Origin: Pseudoscleropodium purum
Taxonomy: Eukaryota > Streptophyta > Bryopsida > Hypnales > Brachytheciaceae
Reading direction: 5' to 3'
Assembly (NCBI GenBank): GCA_963969395.1
Contig: OZ017800.1
Location: forward strand, 19,128,479-19,192,478
DNA: 64,000 bases
In this document: positions 36,401-48,794 of the stretch, in pieces
How positions within the stretch are numbered: the stretch's first letter is position 1
How the letters are laid out: each line of letters begins with the position of its first letter
Made by a program: the position numbers and the translations under genes
Notes under the pieces: generated by a model
Seen by the model: only the letters and a program-made list of their open reading frames with translations
Told to the model about the DNA's origin: nothing
Database searches by the model: none

Positions 36401-39238
36401 GAAGGAACTCTCCACCTGACTTACGGAAGAGTGTAAAAAAATGTGAAGCCGAATTTGGACCTCTTAGTCTTCGTGGAGTTAAAAATTCTCTAAGTGGAGT
36501 CTTTTACTACCTCGTCTCTATCTTTTGTTGAAGTTACCCTACGCTTATGAAGTTACACCTGCAGTAGATTTTTTTGTTACTTATCGGATGGTGTGAATAG
36601 GTATCCGAATCCAGGCGCAATCTAGAGATGGTATTGTATCAGGGAGACCAGGCTCCAGAAGCGGCTCCAGAAATGGTTCCAGAGCTAATTCTCGGAAAGG
36701 ATCACCTGTGAAAACATCTTCTCCATCAAAGTTGGTGAATGGTAACAGGAGGGAATCTTTCGAGGGTCGAGGTTCAACTGTAAAAAGAGATCACACAATT
36801 GGGCAGAGTCTTCGAGCTATGTTGCAGGAGAATGCAGACGAAGACTTTGCCTCCTTTGAAGAAGGCTCACCTTCTGGATATCATGGGGACCAAGAGCCTT
36901 GTGATAGTTCGCCTCAGAGGCGGCACAAGCACGGGAAGGCTGATGCATTGATGAGGCAGAAAATGGCGATGATGCTGAACAAGCATAACCTTCCAGGACC
37001 TCCACCGTTGTGCTCTTCATGCCAACACAAAGCTCCTATGTTTGGAAAACCTCCTCAGAGGTATACCTACAAAGAGCTTGAGACTGCCACGGGGGGGTTC
37101 TCCCGGACAAACTTTCTTGCTGAGGGCGGCTTTGGTTCAGTTCACAAGGGTGTCCTTCCAGATGGGCAGACGATAGCTGTGAAGCAGTATAAACTAGTCA
37201 GTACCCAGGGGGATAAAGAGTTCTGTGCAGAGGTGGAGGTGTTGAGCTGTGCTCAACATCGGAATGTCGTGATGCTGATCGGATACTGCATTGAGGGGAA
37301 GAGGCGCCTGCTCGTTTACGAGTTTATTTGTAATGGTTCTTTAGACGGCCATCTTTATGGTAAGTCTGGTATGTCATTCCCTGTAAGTAGTTTCTGCTCT
37401 GTACGCAAAACTTGTGAGTTTATCTGAATTGCACTTCTATTTGAGGAGAACTGTGCTTGAAATACCCTCCCCAACAAGAGGTACCTATTGTTTCGTGAAT
37501 CCATTATTGAATTGAACCATTCTAGATATTGTTATATGGCGGAGATTGTGAAAGTTCATCCGTTATGCATCTTGGCACCACTTTCACCTTTTTCTGATGA
37601 GGGGAGCTACTCAGGGTCTAATTTCTCTTGTATTCTCTGTAATGAAGTTCTTGGTGACCATATAGCTAATGTTTAATTGGTTACAGGGGCTGACCAGCCT
37701 ATTTTGGAATGGGGCTCACGTCACAAAATAGCCATTGGAGTAGCTCGTGGGCTGAGATACTTGCATGAGGATTGTCGGGTTGGATGTATAGTCCACAGAG
37801 ATTTGCGTCCCAACAATATTTTGCTCACCCATGACTTCGAACCTATGGTATGTGTACTTTTCAACCTACGTTATGAAGTCTCAATTTGGAAGATATAAAT
37901 TGTGTAGATACTGAGGGATGTTGTGTTTTCTATTTCCCAGGTTGGAGATTTTGGACTTGCAAGATGGCAGCCAGATGGACATTGTGGTGTGGAGACGCGA
38001 GTTATTGGCACTTTCGGGTATGTAATTATCATCAATTTCGATGCTGTAAGAGGCTGAAATTCCGTTGTGGACAGTATCTTTCAGTTAGCTCTGCTTTAGT
38101 CGTGCATTGGTGTAAATCTACTCTTCGTGAAATATTTCAGGTACTTGGCTCCAGAATATACCCAGAAGGGGCAGATCACAGACATGGCAGATGTTTATTC
38201 GTTTGGTGTCGTCCTCCTGGAGCTTATTACGGGCCGTAAAGCAATTGATATTAACAGATCCAAAGGAGAGCAATGTTTAACAGAATGGGTACGTGGAGCT
38301 GATTATACAAAAATATTCACCGAGGGTGTCAGTCTTCTATATTCTCTTATGATTGGATTGCGATTGGAGCCTTGAACTTTGGTCTTGAAGTTGTTTGGGT
38401 TCGTATCCTTCCCTGTTTTGTGAGCATTTTTTGTGCTATGTTCCTAGCAACCATATTAATCTGTACACTACGAATTTGTTTATCTACTTCTGTAGGCAAG
38501 ACCCCTGCTGGAGAAAAGAGGCACTCTTCCGATTGATCCACGCCTTGAAAATCGCTTTTCAGACGTAGAAATGAACAGCATGTTGCATGCCGCATCATGC
38601 TGTATTCGCAGGGATCCTGCAGTTCGACCACGTATGGCTCAGGTTGGTGACTGCTCTGCCGAGTATGTTTGATCTGGCAAAAATTCAAATTTAAGTTCTA
38701 CATTGAAGTTGATAGTGCACTTGGTTGCTCGACTCTGTTTATTCTATGATGCTAACTGCTTATACTTGACGGATCTATTTCCAGAGAACTTCAATCTTTC
38801 TTCCACTCAATTCTGGTGTCTTCCTTTCCTTGGCATTTCTAGGTCTTGAGGATGCTTGAAGGGGAGATGATATTCAGTTCAACCAGCTCTCCGACTTCAG
38901 GATACTTCGCTGGAAGATTGAACAGCAATCATATGAATTATTATCCGGTGTCGGTGTCTGGTGTCCGGGAGGAGGTGAAGTATCCCAACTTCGTCAGCCC
39001 CCAAAGCGACGGTAACTCTGTCTACAGCACTCCCAATAAAGCGTTTAGTAACTTGCCATATGGCCCGATGGTGAAAAGCCCGAGGGTAAATCGGCCCCCA
39101 ACAGCGTCTTCGTACATTGGTCTGGATGGTCAAAAGCTGAGCTATGAAGCTTTGAAGGCTGCCTACTTGGACAGGGCTTCTTCACATCATGTGACCGCCT
39201 CAGCATATGAAAGCTACCAACTTGGAAAGGATTTCTGA
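33415..39238 (+). CDS. USP-domain receptor-like cytoplasmic kinase, ten exons, 930 aa
   Basis: Exons: 33415-33664, 34687-34871, 35011-35105, 35651-36225, 36601-37359, 37687-37847, 37941-38017, 38141-38288, 38496-38642, 38843-39238. The frame is continuous. Residues about 38-200 form a USP-like (adenine nucleotide alpha-hydrolase-like) domain. A serine-rich linker follows, then [20 protein letters not shown] and a kinase domain from about residue 523 to 805. Visible kinase residues: glycine loop AEGGFG, Lys563 in [12 protein letters not shown] (Asp660), DFG (Asp678) and APE. The lysine of HRDLK is Arg662 and the first loop glycine is alanine. Close relatives are the plant USP-kinases, some of which are labelled inactive. 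The protein is probably cytosolic or membrane-associated, as no signal peptide or membrane span is seen. Its ligand and target are unknown. Confidence 0.92.
33730..34445 (+). repeat. imperfect tandem duplications inside RLCK intron 1
   Basis: Intron 1 (33665-34686) is about 1 kb and internally repetitive. The block GTGGTCACYRCTTTGGGAGG starts at about 33738 and 34151. A later part of the unit (around TTAGAGGTNGTGGAAT, then ATCTCT) recurs near 33980, 34117 and 34390. This implies growth of the intron by repeated duplication of a segment of about 415 bp and of parts of it. Confidence 0.6.
36256..36482 (+). mobile_element. intronic short element (family II), copy in RLCK intron 4
   Basis: A diverged match to 10891-11186 in the WD40 gene, same strand relative to transcription. 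It starts near TTCCTAAATG and ends at GGAG-TTAA (36479-36482). Shared blocks are GATCATATTGTG, CTAGAATCAATGAAGA and GTGTAAAAAA. It lies wholly inside the intron and does not disturb the frame. Confidence 0.5.
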
Positions 39239-40060
39239 CTACCAAAGGGAAAGTGCTAGTTGGAAGAGGGTGATGGGATGCATGACAATTCTGAACATCG
39301 AATAGTGTGCTCAACGGCAGGGTTGTGTTGAGTTCGAGTTTTGGAGACCATTCTCGTTTGGCTCCCGGCGACTTTGTTTATATTTGCATGAGTATGGGAT
39401 ATCTGGCGAACATTGTACATTGCGTTTGCAACAAAGGTACAGGTGTAGTGTGGAGTAGAGGACGGGTGAGTTGTAGATAAATCCCTTACTCTGACCCCTT
39501 AGAGATTATCTTTTCATTTCGGACAGATTTCCTATCAATATGACCCCTACCTGCAACATGGGTTTATGACTTCCACTGATCATGCGGTCCAGCTCAGCTT
39601 TCAGCGGCGATTGAAGCGAGTGGGCACCAACAGCAATCTCTGACATATTTGATGCTCTTTGGCTTTTTGACCACACCACGAGGTGAAGCGTACATCTCAA
39701 CTGCGACCTTCACATTTGTGTGCTTCTATCCTTCATGATTTTGAGGGGGCCAGCTTTTGGATGGCTTTTCATCCATTGCTTGCTTCCTGATGCTGTTGGT
39801 TGCATCAGAGACCAGTTGATATTTAAGATTTTCATTGTGCTGGGGTTCGGTACCATAGGTCTGTACACTAGTTAGGTGAGTGTCATTTATTTCACTTTTG
39901 GAGGACAGAGGTACTTTGTGTAACGTTTTTTTGTAGGCTTTATAATCTCCTAGTTTTTGCATAGTTTTACTTCACAGATTAGAGCTTTTCTGAGACTTTC
40001 CAAGTGCAGGTGAAGTCACATAGGTGGTGCTGGTATGCTCTCCACCACTTGGCTAATCGT
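39239..40060 (+). other. probable 3' untranslated and downstream region of the RLCK gene
   Basis: Composition remains gene-like for several hundred bases after the TGA at 39236-39238 and then declines. The short frames here have no family resemblance. Confidence 0.4.
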
Positions 40061-40514
40061 ACCAAGGTATCCTCATGGATATAATTTTATATATAAAGTG
40101 ATTCTCCGATTTTCCATGTCAGGTTTTCCCTCATTCTCTTATCAACTTCCAATCTAATCAGTAGGTGCAACATTTATATTGTGTGTTCTGTGTGTGTAAA
40201 CCCAAGTTCAACAACAGTGAGTTATACTGGTAGTGGTTGACACTAATTTACCAAAACCCAGCTATTTTAGTCTATTGCATGTGTAATATTCCTGTATTGT
40301 ATGTACTAATTTCCATGTAAAATAATTTGTAGGGACACTGATTTTTGCTCTCAATCATTTGGGGGCCAAACAAGTATTGAGACAAAAGGTGCATTTGGGG
40401 ATGTGCAGACCTTTAGTGGTTAATGTTCAAGGCTTTTCTACCAATTCTCTATGCTACCATGATTGTCATGATTGTCATGTGAATTTGGTCCATTGCGAAT
40501 AAATCAATTGATAC

Positions 40515-40720
40515 TAAGGTAGGAGGCTCATGAATATGGCACATCTGAGAAGAAAAACAGATCTGCCGAAGAAAGCAAAGAGTGTCGAGGTTGCTATTGA
40601 TGGTCTTAGACCTCAATGGTCATCAAAGAGAATCTGCCTTTGAATAAAGCACGGCAGTCTAGAAAGTGATCAAAAGGGTGCATAGGAGGTTCATGAAAGT
40701 TCCATATTTAAGAAGAATTC
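40515..40720. repeat. family III end plus direct duplication
   Basis: TAAGGTAGGAGG at 40515-40526 is identical to the left end of the 316 bp MITE at 18991. No opposite end was found. Instead, the sequence after it (GTAGGAGGCTCATGAA) recurs about 165 bp on as ATAGGAGGTTCATGAA. It may be a broken or rearranged copy. Confidence 0.45.
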
Positions 40721-40854
40721 TCTACAATGCATGCACGCAATTCAATGCACTAGTTTCTATAATAAGTCACCCAATGTCATTACAGTGCAGAAAGGAAGGA
40801 AAAAGTGAACTTGTCCCCTCAGGAAAACGCTGAAATTTTTTTACTTTCCATGCA

Positions 40855-41030
40855 TTGTGCAAATTTTGAATTCATATTTGCAATCAAAGGCCTCAAATTC
40901 GATCTGAGAGGTGTACTGTGTAATTTAATCAAGCACAAAATAGGGGGCTTTTTTTTTACTTGCACCCCTTGGAATGACTTGGAGACTTGGAGGGGTCAAG
41001 TAAAGGGGCCAATTTACCCCGACTAGGTCA
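40855..41030 (-). repeat. family IV repeat, copy 2 (inverted)
   Basis: Reverse complement of parts of 31935-32300. Shared blocks are TTTGATTGCAAATATGAATT and CCCTATTTTGTG. It supports a dispersed repeat family with at least two members in this window. Confidence 0.5.
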
Positions 41031-44000
41031 TCTTTCCATTTGTTGTAGGCCCTGTCTTATTCTATATTATTTTTTCCTGTTGTTTCTTGCTACTCATTTA
41101 AAGTTCCATCTTCAAAATTTGATTACTCATTCATGATTGATGAACTACACATAAGGTAGAAGTACTTATTTCAAATGGGCCTTTTGTAATTGCTTGGTAG
41201 GCTTACATGTTGTGGACAACAATTGGATGCAATGGTCATTGAAAAATATTTTTGATTTGTACCTTCTCATCTACTCATCTTTCTTTCTTCTTGGCCTAAA
41301 GAAAATTATTTAAGCTAACCACAATAGGTGAGTCTATGAAACTGGAATGGGTTTGGGTGCAAAATCCATTGTTATATTCAAGAAAATATTAATTTTTGGA
41401 GAATTTTTTTTCCCATTCTTCCACAATCTTATTTTTGCACACACTAAACTTAGTTCCCCATGACTTTTTCACATCATCTAAGTTGAAATGCTTAAGTTAT
41501 CCAAAATAGGTACTTCTACTTCGATAGGAGATTATATGCGCTACTCATTGTCCCCAAATGGTGCACTTGTGGTCACTTTCTACTACTTCAAATAATTATT
41601 GTTCATTTCATGAACTACTTGCATTGTTCATGGCCCTTTTATAGGGGTGGTTTTTAATGCCCAAGCAATTTCAGAGCCTTCTACCATAGCTTTAGTTACT
41701 TCAATTGTTCAATATGCCATCTCAATTGTCATCTTTCAAGTGCCAAAAAAATAATGATCCAAGTGCCTATGTTGAGAGTGCTGGAATCACATTTTAATTG
41801 TTTACATAACATCCTTTAATCTAAAGTTATTGGATGTCTAATCTTCTGGAAGAAATTTTGTGTAGGCTTATAGAGAATTATATGAATGGTGGAAAGGACA
41901 TTAGACATGTTGGTAGAAAAATTGAATAGCTAAGTGAAAAATGATGAACTTAAAGGAGTCAAGAATATATTTGTGATAAAATAAGACATCTTTATGCACA
42001 ATAAGGATAAATCTAGAAGATGTAATATGTTATATTCAAGAATGTTATATTGGTAATGAAAACTCAAATCTATATCAAAACATTAGGTACAATCTTAGGT
42101 GATTCTGATGAGTTTGTTTCATTCCTCAATCTCAATGAATGGTGAATGTGATTGCCTCAAAATTGTCCATTTAGGGAAATACTCAAATTCATCAAGTATT
42201 AAAACAAAGAATAAAAAGCAATAAAATTTGTTTGGAAAATGACTGCAAACTTGTAGTCTGTCCCTCCATGTTTAATACTAAATACTTGAAACAATATATA
42301 CTTCATATGTATAATGATTCTATTCTAAAAACATCCCAAATAATGTTTGAATTCCTAAAGTCCCAAGTCCTTTTTTCCATCAAGAAATACTCAAAACTAC
42401 CATTTCTATTACAAGGAAAAATTATTATTTTATTTTTGTTTTTATTTTCTGCATATCTAACTATAAGACTTGCACTAGACTATTATGAAAATGTGTAGAA
42501 GAAATTTTTGAAATTTTATAGTTTAGATTGTAAGATATTTGCATTTAAAGTAAAGAAAACAAACATTTTTGCACCTTGCTCGACTAGATTTTTTGGCTTT
42601 GAACCTTCTTAACTTCAAATTTTTGCACTACATATTTTGATTTTTTAATTTTTCATGTTGAAGAATTGGATTAAGGTTTGGAAAAAAATTAAAAATTAAA
42701 ACTTTTTATTTTCATTATTAATGAAATTAATAAATAGAATTAGGTACAAGATTGAATAATAAATAAAATTCTTATTAGCTATAAGATGGAATTGAAACTC
42801 AATAATTTTAGTGGTAAGATTTTTCTAACTAGCAAACCTAACTTTGTCAAAATAAAATTGTGAAAATTTGTGAAAATTGCATTCAAAAATGAATTTGGTA
42901 AGTTATTTTTTCAAGAATTTGCTAAAGATTGCTTGAAAAATAAGATTGTCCATAATTTTCTCATCATTAGTCAAAATAGAATGAATCAAAGCTTCAAATG
43001 TAAACAAAATGTAATCTTTGAGAGAAAAATTAAAATTTTCTATTTTTTTTTTCTATTCAGGGAATTGCTTTTTGGATCTAGAGTCGTACAACTTTAGTTC
43101 CTAAGCAACAATTGATATAAAAAAAAATTATATTCTCCAAAGCTAATGTGATTTCCTATCTTTAAAAAAATCTTCATAAAAATCATGCAAAACATTGAGG
43201 TCATCTAAGACTACCTAGAATCCTAATAATCCCTTAGAAGGACTTTAGGAATTAAACTATCAAAAGAACAAAGATAACTATCTTTTATATCATTGCCTAT
43301 CACTTCTTGACTACTTTTATGTATCTTTTGTTCATGAATTGAGTCTTTGACAAGGTCTTTGACATGAACCTCTTTTTTTGGCTTCAAATATGTCCTTTAC
43401 CTTTGGATTAAAATTGTAAATCAAGTTGAAAAGTTTGACTACTTAAAAAAGAAGTTGAAAGAGAGGCTCAATGGTGAATTGGAATTGGATTTTTGCTTTC
43501 CACTGCTACAATATTATATTTCAAGTCTAAATGATTACACTTCACTTTATATGCCTAAATTACTATTGGTTGGACTAACAATGAAACCCATTAGAGTTTT
43601 ATCTTTCTTTTCAAAAATTGTTGGAACATACAATAATTTACAAATTAAGTTAGTAGTTGTAGGAGTTAATGGCTTAGAGTTTTTGTTTTTTGGAGATGAA
43701 TTTGGTTTGGAACCATGAAGGATGGCTATACATGTGTATGGAAATTATGCATTCAATGGGAGAAGTTTAGGATGGTTTGGATAAGTATTGTAGGAATTAG
43801 AGAGCTAAAGATCAAGGGAATTTCATAGGAGTTGAATTGCAATACAAATATATTTACAACAAGATAAAAGATACAATGCTAAAGTGAAGTTGACACCATT
43901 GCAAACTTGCATACAAACTCTTTATTGTTTCTAGGGAAGTCCATCCAAAAAGATTACTTATAAAGAATGCCAAAGAACAACCTCACATGTAAAAAAATCC

Positions 44001-45040
44001 AAAGTATATAATAAATACTAATCTAATGTATGAATGGCTTAAAAAATGTATAATTAGGTAGTTTTTTTCGTCATAAACTACTTCATAGATTGAACACATC
44101 TTCCCTAGGTCCAATTTTCCAATTTTTTTCTATTCACCTAATATTCTTTACAAAAATATTGTATATATGTCCAAACTAATACACCCCATTGCAAAATTTG
44201 CAACATCAAACTTATAGCAATGGACTTTTTTTTAGACTCCAAAATGTAGATGAAAAAGATGGATGAAAATGGATTAAAATGAATGAAAGAAAGGTGAATT
44301 AAAATGTGACCATCCATGTGATGGATGAAATTGTGACACATAGTAGATGTATCATATTTTCACCACTTTGCAAAGGCTTTAGCCTTAAATATTTGGCCAA
44401 TGTTTTGACACCACATCCATTAGAAGCCCCTTCCAATCATCTTTTGACATCTATGGGGCCTCACAAGGCATGGACACAAATATGTACAAAAACATGTTCA
44501 AATCTCCAAATCTTGACAATGGTCTTTTAATCTTAATATTTTTATTAAACACAAACCACTATGTTTTTGGAATCCAATTGTGAGGCTGGATTCCCAAATA
44601 CAACTCTACTTTATTCTCATTATTTCAATTGTAGATTGATAATTGATGCTACCTTCATTTTTGTCAATTTTTTCAAAAAGTAGTACTCTTTAAATGGTAA
44701 AGAAAAATACATGTTCAATGTTCAATCAATGTCACATGAAATTTCATCTTGATTTTCCACCAATTGAAGCCTTTGAATACGAATTCGTCAAAAATTTGAT
44801 GTAAAGTGTTGAATCTCATTCTCACCTCGTGTAGTGTTTATGGAACCTAACAATAATTTCAAATGCCTTGTAAAAGCCAGCCTAATTTGAAATCAAGACT
44901 TCCAAATTTGATTTCAGAATACCCAAGACAACAAAGAAATCCCTCCTTATTATAGAACTAGACAACAAGAAGCCTTCACCTTGTGTTGTCATGAGGGCCT
45001 CTTAAACCCAAAAACAAATGCCATGCAATCTTGCCCTGCT
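41031..45040. other. AT-rich spacer with one very diverged element fragment
   Basis: No gene is supported. Around 42390-42575 the order ACTACCATTTCTATTACAAG, then GTGTAGAAGAAATTTTTGAA, then AGATTGTAAGATATTTGCAT resembles the middle of the 0.9 kb elements, probably an old fragment. Other open frames (for example 42870-43097 and 43455-43718) have no recognisable domains. Confidence 0.4.
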
Positions 45041-45044
45041 CCAC

Positions 45045-45060
45045 TAAACCCTAAACCCTT
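45045..45060. promoter_or_regulatory. double telo-box upstream of deoxyhypusine synthase
   Basis: TAAACCCTAAACCCTT contains overlapping AAACCCTAA-type motifs about 76 bases before the start codon. Telo-boxes are well known in plant promoters of translation-related genes and are read by Myb-like and PUR-type factors. Use here is inferred from position. Confidence 0.6.
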
Positions 45061-45135
45061 AACACCATTTACAAAGGTTGTAACGTCATTCCCAGAGGTT
45101 TTGCAGGAAGCTTCCGTTGCTGAAGATTTGCAGTG

Positions 45136-48100
45136 ATGGCGGAGAAGAAACTGCCCTCCGAGGCTGTCAATGCTATTTTACGCAAGTCACAATTGCCGGA
45201 AGAGTACACCAAGCCCGTGGCAGGCTACGATTTCAACAATGGCCTCGACCTCGACGCGCTCTTGCGCTCCTTTGTCTCCACGGGCTTCCAAGCCGCGCAC
45301 TTGGGCCAGGCCATCGTCGAGGTTAACCGCATGGTCTGGAATTCGCACTCTTGCACCTTGGAGTAATTTCCAATTCAAATAGTTCGATCTGGAGCATTGG
45401 TACTTTTGAATAATTCTCAATTGCATGTAAACAATGATGGAAACATGTTTGTTAGATGAAGCCGATTTGTAGTCGTGAGTTTGGAATATCTTTATGAAAT
45501 TTTACAAATGGTGGAAGTGAGTAAAGAGAGCGTACCGTGTTGTCTTGATCTCGGTTAGAATTACAGTGTGAGATCTTTTCTTATACATTCCAATATTTGT
45601 ATATAATCTCCTTTGTTGTTCAGACCTGTTTAATTAATTCGCAATTGGAGGCGAAATACATAGGGATTTTCTAACGTTGCAAATGATAGGAAATAGGTTT
45701 GAGTTTCGTGTTGTTGAAAGATTTCTACGAAAAGGTGTAATGGAGTACAGGGAGCGTACTCTGTTGAATGTCCTGAGCTCCGTTTGATTGAGCTTCTTGG
45801 AGCTTTCTTGTTTGATACATTCCCGAGTCCCGACGTTTGTGTTGAGTCTTAAGATGGACTTGATGTTGAGTGCAGCTGGACTGGCGATTGAGTGACGATC
45901 CCATAGATGAAGAATCGAATGACGATTATAAGGATCCAGAGTATCGGAAAGGAGTCAAGTGCAAAATCTTTCTGGGATGTACGTCCAACCTCATTTCATC
46001 CGGAGTTCGCGAAACCATTCGATTTCTTCTCGAGCACAAAATGGTGAGGGTTCAAAGTTTCTCAATTCCTTGATGCTTCTTTTTGCTCGATTAGGACCCG
46101 CCTGCAGCAACCAAGTCCAAGTAGAGTTGAATAGGTTGTTAAGGTTCATTTGTTACACTTTTAATTCTATCTTGTGTTGGCCACGTTATCTCAATTTTTT
46201 TTCTTTCTCCATTAATAATTTGCATCCTCCGATTCAGAATCTAATGGCTTGATTACAACACTACTCACAGTCCTCTGCTAGGTAGCCCATCTTATTTCAG
46301 AATCTACACTAAGCGAGTACCCAAAAGAAGAAAAACTATTGTAATTTGAAGGGAACTAAACTACCGTGTACTCACACTTGTGAGGTCACTGATGAGGAGT
46401 TTGGGTTTCAAGTTTGCTTGCTGCTGCTACTTGTTCCAGGCAGATTTGACATTTCAACGCATTGGTTTAAGCCCAGTTCGTTTGCTTGTTAAAAACCAGG
46501 AAATTTTGGAAATGAATGACTGAATTCATTGTGGGTTAGTTAGTGGGAGGTAGCATTAATTTTTACTGACACAACTTGCGTATTGGGGATATTTAGTGAC
46601 TAATTCCAGTTAGCAAATTGGCGCTACTTGGTTTGTGCACTACTTCCAGTGTGTCTGGATAAAGAGTGATGGTCTTGCTGTGTGTGCAGGTGGATGTGCT
46701 GGTGACCACAGCGGGTGGAATTGAGGAGGATCTGATCAAGTGCTTAGCACCCACTTACATGGGCGACTTTGCTATGCAAGGGGTTCAGCTTCGGTCCAAA
46801 GGTCTGAACCGCATCGGAAATTTATTGGTGCCGAACGACAATTATTGCAAGTTTGAGGATTGGGTTGTACCCGTCCTCGACCAGCTTTTAGTTGAGCAAA
46901 AGGAAAAGGTTTGTTTTTGCTTCCATCTTTGTGAAGAAATTTGCTCCACTGCTCCCTCTATGAAGCCTTAAGAGTGTCGAAATTCGAATCTAAGTGCTCA
47001 AGTTGAAAATAGAAAGTCCACTTTGGAAACTACTAGTTGATCATCGTAACTTTAGAACTTACTTTTGTCATTGGAAAATGTAGCGGATGTTTTCTAGTTT
47101 CTTTTGGTAATTTTTTTTCTTCCGTGAAGATTCAGTCAAGATTTATTTATTTTAACTCCTATAGACATGGAAGCAACCCTTATTGTTGGCCATTTGTGGT
47201 TTAACACGGCAATACTCATGGTTGTAGAGATTTACTGAGCCAAGTCGTTTCAAATTTCCCCTTTACACATTGTTGAGTTGTTTCAAGATGAGCTGATCAT
47301 TGGGTCGTTTTCGGCTTTGCAATTTTGTCAGGGTACATTGTGGACTCCATCCAAAGTCATAGCCAGACTGGGGAAGGAGATCGATCACGAAGATTCTATA
47401 TGCTACTGGGCACAGAAGGTGTACTTCTGGCCCACATGCGCAATTTCTCAGATTGTTGAGATGATCAATAGTGTCTTTTTGATGGTGTTGATTTTATGTG
47501 CTTCCTTTGAGTGAATCTGCACCAGCCGGAGCAAGGATAATACAGACCGCTTGTTTATGATTTCATGATGTTAGTGGGCTATACAAGCGGTTTACCTCAC
47601 GAGGTGTGTCTGTCATCCTGACTCCTTCATACTGTTGGATGCAGAATAACATTCCCATATACTCCCCTGCACTGACTGATGGTTCATTAGGGGATATGAT
47701 CTACTTCCACTCGTTCCGCAACCCTGGCCTCGTCATCGATATCGTTCAAGGTAACTGTTTGGACCTCGACAGGATGGATGGATTCTATTGAATTTGTGAA
47801 ATTTTACGCATACACATGATCTGAATTGTTGCAAATTTTGGCAGACATCAGGGGGATGAACGGTGAAGCAGTGTATGCCGCACCTTCTAAAACTGGAGTC
47901 ATCATTCTCGGGGGTGGCCTCCCGAAACACCACATTTGCAATGCTAACCTGATGCGAAACGGAGCCGACTTTGCTGTCTTCATCAATACAGCTCAAGAGT
48001 ACGATGGGAGTGATTCTGGGGCAAGACCTGATGAAGCAGTATCTTGGGGGAAGATCCGTGACAGCGCCAATTCTGTCAAGGTAGGCTGGTTTTTTTTGGT

Positions 48101-48794
48101 TCTGGATCATCATTATCATTCGTCTTTGTCCTTCTCTCCTCAATGCCCTGGCTCACCTCTTGATTTAAGTTGTATCTTAAGCACCTTGGAGTTGATACAA
48201 TTCAAAGTTGCAGATTTTGAGTTTTGAACACACAACACGAACACTTTGTTCCGACGCTTGACCACCTTGCAGTACTCAATTCTATTGCAATGGGTTTGTC
48301 AATGTTATACCTCAAATATTTCTCGTTTCTTTTTATGAAGTTGATGAATCAAATTGCGGATTTCAATTTTGATGCCCAGTTTTTTGAACTACTTGGAGAG
48401 ATCATTTTCGACTTGAAGTACTTTCAATCTGTTTTTTTATAGAATATTCGTATGAACCAGATATGGGACATTGTTAAGCACCTGGCAGATTGAAGATACA
48501 AGAAGATTTCAGATTCGTTAGAGATCAAGACACTTTTGATTCTGTCCTTTTGTTCTGAAAATGTACTTTTGGGTGCTTGAGGGTTAATACCCTGAATTGC
48601 TGGTTTTTGAACTTTCTAAATCATGTGTTCGGGTGGTGTTTGAATTCTAGGTTCACTGCGATGCTACAATAGCATTTCCCATTTTGGTAGCTCAGACGTT
48701 TGCCCCTAGAGTTAAGCTGGAGAACTATAAAAGAAGTGGAGCAGTTGAGAATCCAGTTGAAGCTAACGTCCGAGAACACCAAGTGACTCCTTGA
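45136..48794 (+). CDS. DHS: deoxyhypusine synthase, seven exons, 385 aa
   Basis: Exons: 45136-45333, 45876-46043, 46690-46908, 47332-47418, 47645-47750, 47845-48080, 48651-48794. The enzyme moves the aminobutyl group of spermidine to one lysine of eIF5A (the first step of hypusine formation), NAD-dependent, in the cytosol. Seen directly: [59 protein letters not shown] and WGK with the lysine at residue 329, the same number as the human catalytic lysine. Length is normal for the family. The start is ATG 45136; the base triplet just before it is GTG. Intron 6 (48081-48650) carries a fragment of the neighbouring bL36 gene. Confidence 0.96.
48230..48277 (-). pseudogene. fragment of the bL36 gene inside DHS intron 6
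   Basis: 48236-48277 matches 51074-51115 at 40 of 42 positions, same orientation. On the minus strand it reads [16 protein letters not shown], against [16 protein letters not shown] in the gene 2.8 kb away. The similarity stops on both sides: no start, no first cysteine, no histidine ligand. It is a gene fragment and cannot make the protein. The last two codons are matched only at the protein level. Confidence 0.8.

Noticed and set aside
36708..37427. Kinase gene starting at the internal ATG 36708
   Set aside because: The frame is open upstream to the acceptor at 36600 and upstream exons carry the USP domain typical of the family.
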